In this document: one piece after another, positions 8,814 to 19,210 of the stretch
How the letters are laid out: the number at the start of each line of letters is the position of its first letter
Numbering within the stretch: position 1 is the first letter of the stretch
Origin: Rosa chinensis
Taxonomy: Eukaryota; Streptophyta; Magnoliopsida; Rosales; Rosaceae
NCBI RefSeq assembly: GCF_002994745.2
Contig: NC_037090.1
Location: 18,526,001 to 18,590,000 of the forward strand
Reading direction: 5' to 3'
DNA length: 64,000 nt
Made by a program: the position numbers and the translations under genes
The notes under the pieces: model-generated
Databases searched by the model: none
Seen by the model: only the letters and a program-made list of their open reading frames with translations
What the model was told of the DNA's origin: nothing

Positions 8814-10419
8814 ATGGAGAATGGTATCACAATGGTAGAGCTAACTGATGCCGATCAGGAACGAGTGGTGATCGATATTGAGTTATTGACGAATCTGTAG
8901 CTGCCATGCAAAGGCGCCTACAGGAAAGGAGATGCGGAAGTCGGAGAGCATCAATATATATGGTCAACTTTAGTTCAGTTGTCTGCATATACAGAGTTCC
9001 TGAAAGCCTTGTGGGAATCAGTCCAAAAGCTATTAGGCCTGAAAAGGTCTCCATCGGACCTTATCACCACAGCAAGAGCAAGGAATCTGAAGAGACCAAA
9101 ATGAAGTATTTTGAAGCTTTTCTCTCTAGAAAAAAGAGAGATGGTAGTGCTGGACCTGATCTAAGTACCTTGTTTAAAGCCGCGAGAAATATGGAGGCAG
9201 AAGCAAGAAGATGCTATGATGATCAGGCCATCGCTATGTCAAGCGCGGAGTTTGTTGCAATGATGGTACTTGATGGGTGCTTTATCATTGAGCTTTTCCT
9301 ACAAGACCAAGAGGACAAACTCAAAGATGTTAAAGAGAAGGACCGCCTGGTTATGGACCTCCTCAAGCTTGAAAACCAACTGCCTTTCTTCGTCCTTGAA
9401 AGACTATTTAGCCTGTCCGGTGATTCATCTGCACCAGGTGATTCTCTAGCCTTGCTTGCCTTGAAGTTCTTCAATGTTTATGATCACAAAGTCCTGGATG
9501 ATGTTAAACACTTGTTACACTTGTTTCACTCAAGCTTCCGTACCCCTTTATTATTAGAACGAGATAATACTCGATATCAGCTCTCTAATATTAGAAGCCG
9601 CTGCGTAGACTTACTTGGGGAAGCTGATGATGTAATGATTGCATATGTAACGACATGCCTATCAATCGACAGCCCAGCGACCGCAATGAGGTGCTTCCGT
9701 GCTTACTTGCAACCCCTTTTCTATTTGTTTGGGGGATCCTTGCATTCCTTTATCGTCTTCTAAGGTTAGTCGGTTCGATCCTTTTCTTCTTTGTTTGGTG
9801 GAACGTGGATAACGTTCAAAGATTCCTTCACCCCACAGGTCAGGAGCATCGTCCTTTCTCCGATTCAATACAATGTGCCACACAACTAAGACCCTCCGAG
9901 ATCATTTTCAAGCCACTCCTAGCAGAAAGCTTCTTAACTATCGATTACCACAAACGGGTACTGCAAATACCACCCATAACCATCAACGATATCACTATTA
10001 CTATCTTCATCAACAGCATAGCCTTAGAACAATGTTGCCCACACAAGACTGGTTCTTTATTTACCACTTACATTGCCTTCATGAGCTCTCTCATCAATAC
10101 CCCTAGAGACGTCGCATTGCTTTCTGGTAACGGGATTATCATTACCAGCTTCTCACACAACGACCATAGCATAGCTGACCTGTTGAACAAGTTAGGGAAA
10201 ACAGTTTATTTCGACAAGGATTGCTACCTCTCCAAGCAATTCAGAGACGTGGAGGCTTATTACAACAGCCATTGGGGTACTTTTCTACGAACTTATTTTA
10301 GCGCCCCATGGTCCTTCATTTCAGTTGTCTCAGCCTGCATTCTTCTTTTGCTGGCCGCAGCTCAAACAGTTGTGTCTATCTTGAGCTATATCAAACAAAT
10401 GTCGGACAAGGGAAAATAA
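8814..10419 (+). CDS. DUF247 (UPF0481) gene, copy 1, frame interrupted
   Basis: Plant-specific DUF247 family: usually about 400-550 residues with a C-terminal membrane anchor; in grasses some members are self-incompatibility determinants, otherwise function is mostly unknown. Family marks seen: IYRVPESL, VSIGPYHH, DGCFIIELF, LENQLPFFVLERLF, CATQLRPS.IIFKP, VLQIPPITI, and a hydrophobic segment after PWSFIS near the end. Three frames are used. A conserved-looking start at 8814 (MENGIT) ends at TAG 8898-8900, while the downstream frame opens at 8882, so one base is gained or lost there; Met 8906 is an alternative start. The second frame ends at TAA 9761-9763 and the C-terminal frame takes over. 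An intron from GT 9632 or 9647 to AG 9843 would restore phase, or it is a second frameshift. Copy 1 encodes Glu where copies 2 and 3 encode Gly (9899). A (GA)n run lies just before the ATG. Confidence 0.75.
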
Positions 10420-11180
10420 TCGCGAGGCAAATCCATAGGCTAGAATTAGATCAAGCGAGCCTTTTGTCTTTGTATGTAACTATGTATGTTGTTGTTGTTG
10501 TTGTTTTGTTCTACCAATAGTTTATATATTATAAGTGCAAATTTTTCACAAAGGCAAGTTTGATTCAAAAATTTTCCTCGCAACCTTTGTTCGATTCCCC
10601 TTAAAAGCAATTCATGCCTGTTTTCTTTACTGTTTCCGCATTTTCTTCTCCTTTTTTTTTGTTTTTTTTTTGTCAATGTGTGCTTCTGTACATACTTCCA
10701 ATATTAGCATTTGGACTTATTCTCAAAATTTTGCCTTTAAACTTCCAAATTTATCCTCCTCCTTATTTCTCTTTTCACCTCATCATCTTGAATCAGTTGC
10801 GATCCCCAAAAACTCTATAAACGTTCAAGTATTGACTACAACTTGAGCACAATTTTGGTTAAAACTTGAATAGTACCTTGGAACCGGAGGTTTGATTTCA
10901 GTGGAGAATATAGTTATTTAGTTCAGTTTCTCTTTGCCCCATGACTATGTTTAGAGATATATATTCATCTGATCTTCGGTCCTCTCCTTCCTTAAGCACA
11001 TCTCATGTAATTCTATTACCATTGCCACCATAAGAATCTATATAATTATATCATCTTGTTATTGGAAATCAATACCTTTCCAATATTGGTAAACAATATC
11101 CATAACCATATGATGACGAATCCATGAAATATAATAGAGATCTAAATATGAGATTATTGTATTGAATCTTAAGGTTCTTA
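10420..11180. other. 3' flank of DUF247 copy 1, no gene seen
   Basis: AT-rich DNA with a (GTT)n microsatellite at about 10488-10506 and T-runs near 10650. No convincing frame or RNA gene. It recurs at 25850-26610 and 41252-42012. Confidence 0.6.
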
Positions 11181-13986
11181 GAGCATTTTTAGCAGATTCT
11201 CTATTTTAGCTCCTTAGCTATTTTAGAGAGCATGTTTAGTTTTTTATCTATTTTAGTAGCTGCACCAGACTCCTAAGTGACTCTCCATTATAACTTTTAG
11301 CTATCTCGCTCCTAAATATAGAGAGCAAGATGAGGCTCTCTATAATTTAAAACATTCATTTTGAGTTATTTTATTCAAATTATAAATACATTTAATGTTA
11401 CGCCCCGTATTCGATTTATCCTTTATCTGTGTCTAAGTGAATTACTTTATGTTTTACCGTCCTTGGTTTTAGTTTTTATCATTTAGGGGGTGCTAAAAGT
11501 TAACGTTTGATGGGTTAACAATTTGAGAAAATTTCCTTCACGGAAGTTGTAGGGGACGTTTAATCGAGTCCGTGGACATGTAGTATGCTTAAATCGGAGT
11601 TCGTATGTAAAAGTTATGGCTTAAAACGTGAAAGTTACTGTTCATGGTAATTTTATATATATATATATATATATAGGGAAATTACTGTTGGTAGATTTCC
11701 ATTTTCGGAAATCCACCCCAGCTCGGTAACTCTCTCTCCTTCCCCGAGCTCTCTCTTCCCTTCGGCCTCTCTGTGATTTCCAGCCAACCTCCTTTTTCCG
11801 GCCACCCAAACGACAAACCCAGGGCATAGGACGACGATCCTCCTTCCCCTTAATTGACACGCCTACAGTGGTGATTCACAATGATTTGGCCGGAATTTTG
11901 CAAATCGGGCTTCCAAACTTTACTGTAGCAGTCGGCGTTAATCGTCGATTTCTTCCAATTCCGGCCATCTCCGGCCACAAAACCATGCATAGGAGAGGCG
12001 CCTCGAGCCATTTGTCATTTCCCCTCAAGCTTCTAGCTTCAATTCGTGGTGTAGAGAGCGAATCGAAGAATTTCAAATCCTAGGGTTCTTGAACTTTCTG
12101 GAAATTTTCACCGGCCAAATTGGAGCTCTTCAAGGTAAAATTAATTGGAACTTGTTGTAGTTGAGAAAGAGGTTGGGTTTGTTGAGTAGATTGTGCTGTC
12201 AAATTTTGGTGGCCATCAGAGGTGTTTTGCCTGCGGCGCGTGTAGCTCACGTGCCGCCACTATAGGCGGCGTGTAGGATGGAGTTTTGGTTTCTATTTTT
12301 AGCTAGTTAAAATGTACATGAGTTGTGGAGGTTGTAAATGTGACTTTGGTGTAGTTTGGATGGAATCGGAGTTGGGTTTAAGAAGATGTTTAGAAATTCC
12401 GTTATCTAATTATCGTAAATTTAAATTCCCGTCCCGTAATTATAATTTATGCGAGTGTTATTGTTACAGGACGAGAGGAGTCTCCATCCGAGGAGAATAC
12501 TGATCGACGACAGGATTAGTTAATATTGTGAGTGGACTTTGTTTTAAATTTTGATGCATGCACTTATTTTCCGGAATGACGAATGATTGTCTTTTTTTAT
12601 ATATCATATTTCTTATCGAATATAATATTCAATTTGGATCATAAATTTTAGCATCGTTCCCGTATGGTTTCGAATATGAATGGTCATGCTCAGACTTAAA
12701 CTTTTGAATATTTTTGGGGAACATAATTTATTTTTTGGGAGATTGAATTTTTTTAAATTATATGTTTTTTGCCGATTTTTAGTCATTTATTATCGCTCGG
12801 CTATTCTTTATGAAATTGAGAATATTTTGGCGTGCGGGGTCACGTCATTGAAATATGTTGGGAAGCCTTACGGATTTACTATTTTTGAATATTTTCCTCA
12901 CCATACTCGGGTCATTCGATTAGGTCTCCTCCTCACTTACTTTGTGTTTGTGAGTGGCAGTTGAGATAGCTTATTCTCCTCCTCACGTGGGTGGTAGTCG
13001 AGGTTATTAGTTCTCTTCCTCACACAATCTATGTGTGAGTGGCAGTCGAGGGTAGGTGGAGCCTGAGGGGCTTATTTACCCGTATGGTGAAATCTTTTCC
13101 CCATATTATCTATTTATTTTCTTTAACCAGCGAGGCTGGATTATTTTCATTTTCTCACGCTTCTTTGAAGTTTATGAATTGATTAAAATTTCCAAACCTT
13201 GCATGCATCGGAAAGTTATTTTTCCAAACTGAATTGTGGGAAAGTATCAACTCTTTAATTTCTTTTCTTATGATATATCTATCTAACTTTTTGTCCACTC
13301 ATGCTAACGTGTTTTCAATACTTTCCCCCTGGGCCCTTCGGTTTCAAATGCCCAGTTTTCAGAGTTGCTGCTTGGCGTACTAGGAGCGAGCCATAGTGAC
13401 CACACCAGTTTCCCGCTATCTCACATTGTAGGTTACCTGTTTAACCTACTGAACTTTATATTAATTTCGGTGTTAGTCTGCTCTGATTACTAGGGGATTT
13501 GTGACCCGGACTTGTAATGAGTTGTATTTGAGGTCTATGACCTAACTTTCGTGAATTGTTGTAGTTAAAGTTATGAAGCTTTGTTGGACTTAAGCTTTTG
13601 AATTATTATTTCTATCTTTAAGTTTGAGTTGGTTGGATTATGGGAGCAGGGTGGCTCCAGAAGGACATGGTTGGGATATTAGAAGTGTATTAGTTTTTCT
13701 TACAGGTTTGGGTTACCTACTTTTAAGGAAGGTTTTGCCGAAATTTCGGTAAAATTTTCTTTAAAAGTGGGTCCCGCAGGGCCACTTCAGATTTCATGAG
13801 AAAATCCGGGGCGGGCCCTGTCATTTAAACTATTTAATTTTCATTTTAAAAGTAATATAAATTCAAAATTAGCTAAAATAGAGAGCATTGATACAAACGT
13901 ATTTCTAAAGTGACTAGCTAAAATAACTTTTTAGCTATTTTGGCTAAAATTTGACTAAAAAATAGTTAGCATTGCTAAAGATGCTC
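11181..13986. mobile_element. MITE-like element split by a solo LTR, copy 1
   Basis: The ends form an inverted repeat starting GAGCATTTTTAGCA on the left, against the complement of TGCTAAAGATGCTC on the right, with further imperfect pairing through TATTTTAGCT motifs. Without the inserted LTR the element is about 370 bp and non-coding. I see no clear target duplication, so the superfamily is unassigned. Confidence 0.55.
11396..13823. mobile_element. Solo LTR (probably Ty3/gypsy), copy 1
   Basis: A 2428-bp block starting TGTTACGCCCCG and ending GGGCCCTGTCA, flanked by the 5-bp duplication TTTAA (11391-11395 and 13824-13828). TG...CA ends with a 5-bp duplication and no internal coding region indicate a solo LTR left by LTR-LTR recombination. 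Length and GC-rich ends suggest gypsy, by inference. A (TA)n run near 11654-11675 is longer than in the other copies. Short frames inside look accidental. Confidence 0.8.
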
Positions 13987-14416
13987 TTTTATAGATAAAC
14001 CCATGAATCAATTATCTAGAGCATTTAAGAGAATGTTTTCAACTAACTTTATAGAGACGAAATAGAGTTGTTTGTTTAAAATATGTAAAATATATAGTAG
14101 TCATTAGTAAAGTAGTGTTTGCCTACATTGACGATGATAGCAACGAAGCAAAGTTCTGAGAAGTGGTGATGAAAGCCTGGGATGGTGTTTGCATTTTTCC
14201 CAAAATGCAGTTTTTTGGTTTAGGGGCAAAGTAGGACTTTTAAAATTTCAAAAAAGTTAGGAGATTAATGCTATTTAAGGATGTACCAATAGAAGCTCCA
14301 TTCCCTATTCTTTTCTCCCTTTTTCTCTTCCTTATTTTTTTTTCTTTTGTTATTTTTTTATTATTATTTCTTAAAAATTTCTTGCTTGTTTGCTCTTTTC
14401 TCATTGTCTTCTCCCT
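13987..14416. other. AT-rich DNA between MITEs, copy 1
   Basis: No gene or clear element. It repeats at 29411-29839 and 44812-45240 in the other copies. Confidence 0.5.
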
Positions 14417-14425
14417 TTTTCTCTT

Positions 14426-14642
14426 GGTGGTTCTAGTTGGACCTCCAATTTTTTTTTTAGTTATTAATTGACTTTGTCAATTTATATGAAAACACAAATA
14501 AGGACAAAGAGAGAAAAATGAAAAATTAAGTAAGTAAATAAATAAATACTCTTCTTACCTCCTCCAACCAAATATAACATTCAATTAATTTTTTTTCCTG
14601 ATATTTCCTTATATTGCCTATATAGTTTTATAATTTACTTAA
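14426..14642. mobile_element. Left half of a Mutator-type MITE, copy 1
   Basis: Begins GGTGGTTCTAGTTGGACCT after TTTTCTCTT (14417-14425). The matching right half survives only beyond the copia element of copy 3, at 52427-52882. Confidence 0.6.
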
Positions 14643-14861
14643 TGTTCAAGTAAACCCCAATTTGTGTTTGGCCCAAACTCTATTTTACTTGCCCTAGTGG
14701 TAATAGGATTAAATTAGAAGGATCTAGATTCATATTTAATGTACGATTACTTTCCTTGTATGATTGATATTCTATGTATTGTAATCCTCTATATAAAGAG
14801 GACCCTATTATCAATGAGAAATACACAGCGAATTTCTCTCAATTTCTGATTCCCTAAAACA
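14643..14861 (+). repeat. 5' LTR of copia, copy 1
   Basis: 219 bp with TG...CA ends, a TATATAAAGAGG promoter-like motif near its 3' part, and flank CTTAA. TTATCAGCACGA just downstream may be the primer site, possibly for an internal part of a tRNA. Confidence 0.8.
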
Positions 14862-15029
14862 CGTTATCAGCACGAAACCATAACCCTGAAAACCCTAATT
14901 TCGTAACCTTCAAAATCCTGCAACCACCGCCCCACATATCGAAGCCCTAGTCTCAAGGAGCCCAGAACCGGCGGCAGAACCACAAGAACAGGCCAAAAAA
15001 CCCTTGAACCGGCCTTCAAAAAAATCAGA

Positions 15030-15324
15030 CCGGCCCCTGCCTTATGCCTGCCCCTGCTAGCCATGCCGAGCAGCTGCCGAGATCTGCCGAGCCCTGGGCC
15101 TGTACCTGCCGAGACCTGCCGACAGCCCCTACAAGCCTCCTGCAGAGACCACTGCCGAGCCCTGCGCATCCATGTGCCTGCCCCTGTCGATATCTGCCGA
15201 AAGCTTCACATAGCCCCTGCCGACACCTGCTGACACCTGCGCACCCCTGTACCTGCATCTGCCGACAGCTGTCTAGCACCTGCTTGCCAGCCCTGCACAT
15301 CCCCTGTACAGCCCCTGCAACAAC
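15030..15324 (+). repeat. CTGCC-rich degenerate repeat in the copia leader, copy 1
   Basis: GC-rich stretch of repeated CCTGCCGA, GCCCCTG and similar words, in sharp contrast to the AT-rich surroundings. Open frames on both strands here are low-complexity and not credible proteins. The CACTA element is inserted at its right end. Confidence 0.65.
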
Positions 15325-16863
15325 CACTACAACAAAAAACCTCATTTGCGAGAAACAAATTCCTCGCTAAAAACAGACATTTCGTCGCGGAAGTACTTCC
15401 GCGAGGAAATTCTTTTCGTCTTCAATTCGTCGGAGAATGCTCGTCAAGAAAAGGTTCAGCGACGAAAAAACAATGTCCTCGTCAAACCCTTTCCGTGATG
15501 AAATCTATTTGTCTCGCTGTTATTCTATAGCGACAATTTCTTTCCTCACTCAAACCCATACTTTTTTCTTGTTAAAAAAATTCAACGATTAGAAAATAGT
15601 CGTTAAATATATTTTCTGACATACTAGATTTCATCGCGAAATTAATTATTTCCTCGCCAATGATAACGAAAATTAAAAAATGTAAATAAATAAAATATTT
15701 AAACTACTTTTTTCTGCGACGAATTTTCATCGTTATAAGCTTTGGGTGAGGAAGCTTTTTCTCGCTGTAAACTTTTTTTAGCAAGGATATTTTGTTTCAT
15801 TGTACCATGTATTCTTTCAGCGAGAAAAAGTTTTCTCGTTAAAGATACTTAACAACGAGGAATATGTTTTCCATCGACGTTGGAACTACAGTTTTTGGGA
15901 CGAAAATATTTTCGTCGTTATAAATAGCTTTGGGTGACCAAGTTTTTCTTCGCTATAAATTGTTTTTAGCGAGGAAATTTTGTTTCTTCGTAAAATGTAT
16001 CTTCACAATGAGAAAAGGTTTTCTCGATAAAGATACTCAACAATGAGGAATGTGGTTTTCCTCGGTGTATGGACTACAGTTTTTGGGACAAAAATATTTT
16101 CGTCGTTATAAATAGCTCTCAGGTTTTTGGTCGCTAAACCTCATTGACATGCATATATTAGTGAAAATGTTGACAGACAGCTAACACATTGAACATCGAA
16201 AATAAAATATAAATCCGCGAATAAAAAAAACAAATAGGCTTTCCAAGGCTTTCAATTTTGGTCTCCATTACACTTGAACATTTGTAATGAATAATCTTCA
16301 AAAGAACACCTAGCTAACAGAGATAGCACTAAAAGAAACCATATGTGAAGAACCCTAACTATTTGAGAGATGCTACAGTGCTGCACTTCTGAATTTTTAC
16401 CACCCAGCACCACTCTGCAAATGAAAAAGATAAAGAAATATGATTTAATGTTAAGGAGAATGCAACAAAATATACTTTAAGCAACTTCATTATACAAAGA
16501 GGCAACATAAACTTCTGAAAACAAGAAGTAAAAAACAAAAAGCAAAAAACACTAGCAACAGCTAGCGATGACAAAATAGTACCCAGCTCCAACAATTACA
16601 GCTCTCAAAAGTTCCATCCTTGTCTCATAGACTCTTAACAAATACTGTATCTGTAAATTTGATAAATAAGGAGGTTCAGGGTTCAAATATAATTCACTTC
16701 ATACACTATGCATATTTAGCAGATTTGAAGGTAGGCAACAGAGTTTCCACTGCTTAGGTATTGAAAAGGAGAAAAGAGAACTCCTGACATGTTAAAAAGG
16801 ACACGATATGATGCTAAAGAAAGATAACAAAATAGTCAATATGAGAATAAGCATTGGACTTAC

Positions 16864-17680
16864 CATATCTGAGGAAAATTGTCCTGCATTTCCCTTTGCA
16901 CAATCTCTGTCATTCATGAAGAAGAATACCATAACCCAATTATCATTAGTCACTGAGAATTAACCCACCAAAATACCAAATCACCCAAACCACACCAAAA
17001 TCAGAAATCCAAAAATGCAGGCACCAAATTAGAGAGTGAGAATACGAACTGACCTTGTGAAAGTTGAGACCCAACTTGAATCATGGAACTAAAATATGGT
17101 AGCACAGACCCAATTGAAACCCAGAATAACAAAGCAATTGGTGGTGCAGCCGGAGAAAAGCTTGAATCAACAACTCCTTGACCTGGACTCACAAGAAAAC
17201 CAGAACAATCTTTGTTAATTTAACACTAGTATGTCACTGCTGTTTTCTCTCAAACACTATGCAATTTTAACATGGATAATAATATTGGACAAAAACATGG
17301 GGGAGATAGGAAGCTTTTTTAGGCCTCTAAAACGTTGCCCTTTCATAAAACGTATCCACAGTGCCACAACGTATTATTGAACAGAAATCTTCTAGCTGCA
17401 AACAATTTAGACCCTTTCATTGCATAGCCCATCTGATGAACTAGAAAAGGATTTGGATTCTCCGGTCAAGATAACTGTTTGCAGCCTTACAATTAAGGTC
17501 ACCACAATATACTCTCAAGTAATTGATGTGATCAGATTAATACATTTTTCTGTAGCACACAACGATGAGATAGCCCAGTAACTAAAGGGGAACAACCTTG
17601 GACCATTCTATTTAATGCAACCACGGACGGTAACAATAAGAAACTATACCTCTCACGCTTCTTGTCTTCTTCTCATTCAT
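16864..17680 (-). pseudogene. Captured host gene fragment inside CACTA, copy 1
   Basis: Three putative exons on the minus strand: 17680-17650 beginning ATG (MNEKKTRSVR), 17182-17054, and 16906-16864. Each is bounded by usable plant splice sites (GTATAG, GTCAGT and GTAAGT donors; CAG acceptors), and the phases agree across both introns (467 and 147 bp). The predicted peptide has a hydrophobic segment (PPIALLFWVSIGSVLPYF) followed by an amphipathic tail (EIVQREMQDNFPQIW). A possible 5' exon with a GTAAGT donor ends at 17923. Where the frame continues below 16864 is unclear. I do not recognise the family. It looks like genomic (intron-containing) capture rather than retrocopying. Confidence 0.6.
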
Positions 17681-18204
17681 GGCAAGTCTGTATTAAGAGG
17701 CGAAGGCATACCCATCTGTGTAACTATTGATCTTGAATAGTTGCCCTTCAATCTGTGTAACTATTGATCTTCAATTGGGGTGCATTTAATTGAAATAAAA
17801 CCAAATATATAAACCACGACATCTCACATTTAGATTTAGCAAAAAATAAAAAGACCTTGATTAATCAAGCTATACAAGAATGAGATTCAGGGAGGAAGAA
17901 AGATGAATCTAATCCTACTTACAGATATGAGAGCTTCAAATATGGTAGATTCAGAAAGGGAGCCAGAGACGGAGCTTCAACAGGAGAACGCCGTCAGAGA
18001 TGGAATAGTGTGAAAAAGATAGAACTCTATCTAAAGATTAGGTTTTTTATCTTCGTTTATTTTTCCTTTGGATCAGCGCCTTTTCTTTTCTCCCCGCCTT
18101 TGATCAAATTTGGGTTTTAAGTCCCGCTTCTCTAATTCTTTTTATTTTTATTTTTCTCTAATCCTCAATTATGCCGTTTATAAAAAATAAAAAAAATAGA
18201 ATTA

Positions 18205-18236
18205 AGGTTTGGGGTTTGGGGTTTAGGGTTTAGGGT
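18205..18236 (+). repeat. Telomere-like repeats inside CACTA, copy 1
   Basis: About five units of GGTTTGGGG/GGTTTAGGG, close to the plant telomere unit TTTAGGG. Too short to be a telomere remnant by itself. The copy-2 equivalent is at about 33615-33645. Confidence 0.5.
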
Positions 18237-18249
18237 ATAAGGTGTCTAT

Positions 18250-19110
18250 TCACAAAACATATAGCTTAATGATTCGAATGTTTCCTCGTATAATTTATAA
18301 CTAAATACTTAAATTAAACATAATTTGCATCGTCAAGTATGTATTGCATAATATGTCCAACGTATAATCTCTCAAATTAGTGGTTACATCGTCAGAATTC
18401 TATTTTATAGTGAGTTTCATGTGTGGTCCCTAAAATTGTAAAAAGGAAGACTTCCATTATTGAACAACAATTTATCCACATACATACAATATAGGTCATG
18501 TAATGAGTTATTGTCATATTATTGTCTATGTGGAATGTAGTGATTCTTATGTAGGAGAGAAACAAAGTAGAGTGAAGCTCATGCAATTGTAGAAAACTGA
18601 AGAGTGAAAATAAGTCATTCATATTAATGTTTACAAACAAACATACCAAATTAGTATCATGAAGGACCATCGATGTTTATTAACTTGTTTAGTAACTATG
18701 AAATCATTCATACAGACACGCCTTATGATTTTAGAAAAGTTCATGATATTCAATCATATTTTGAAAAGCAAAAATATGAATAATGCTCATATATGTGAAT
18801 AATGAGTGTGAAATCAAATATATCATATAGCACGTTTCACACTTACAAAGGAAAAAAAAAACTGATTACAACAAATACGAACACCTAGCACATGTGGTTC
18901 ATTATTAAACTTACTTGTGTATAATATTATTTAAATATTTATTTATCGCAAATCAATCTATTTCTTCATCTCAAATTTTCCTATTATTATTAGCTGGGTC
19001 CTTGAGGTGGTTCGGGTAGCGTAGTAGCAGGGTAGGTCTCTGTTCCTGTAATTAGTCAAGTACTCATATAAAATATAAAAAAAGTCTTACAAATGCAACA
19101 TAAAAATTCC
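18250..19110. other. CACTA interior without recognisable genes, copy 1
   Basis: AT-rich DNA with a 92-codon minus frame (18392-18670) that shows no domain. No function assigned. Confidence 0.4.
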
Positions 19111-19111
19111 A

Positions 19112-19210
19112 GGGGAGTTGGTTAAGCAATTGGGTATTGTTGTGGCTATCTAGGGTTTGAGTCCCTTTTGTGAATTAACCAGGCCTTTTTTATATTCATT
19201 TTTTTTGCAT
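19112..19210 (+). repeat. tRNA-like (SINE-type) fragment inside CACTA, copy 1
   Basis: An A-box-like TTGGTTAAGCAATTGG (19118-19133) and a good B box GGTTTGAGTCC (19154-19164) are spaced as in RNA polymerase III promoters, followed by a T-run. It does not fold as a complete tRNA by eye. Copy-2 equivalent: GGTTTGAGTCC at 34561-34571. Confidence 0.4.

Noticed and set aside
9655..10419. Independent 254-residue gene starting at 9655
   Set aside because: From about position 9850 it is the DUF247 C-terminal region; the ATG at 9655 overlaps the upstream frame.
10420..10850. Short plus-strand genes after DUF247
   Set aside because: They overlap T-runs and a (GTT)n microsatellite and show no family.
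11642..12964. Small genes inside the solo LTR
   Set aside because: Short frames on both strands with no domains, inside an element bounded by TG...CA and TTTAA duplications.
14867..15370. Overlapping open frames on both strands in the CTGCC-rich block
   Set aside because: Open on both strands, made of repeated Cys/Arg/Gln or Pro/Ala/Leu words, and explained by the repeat composition.
19117..19180. Functional tRNA gene
   Set aside because: A and B boxes are present, but I could not build the acceptor and anticodon stems.
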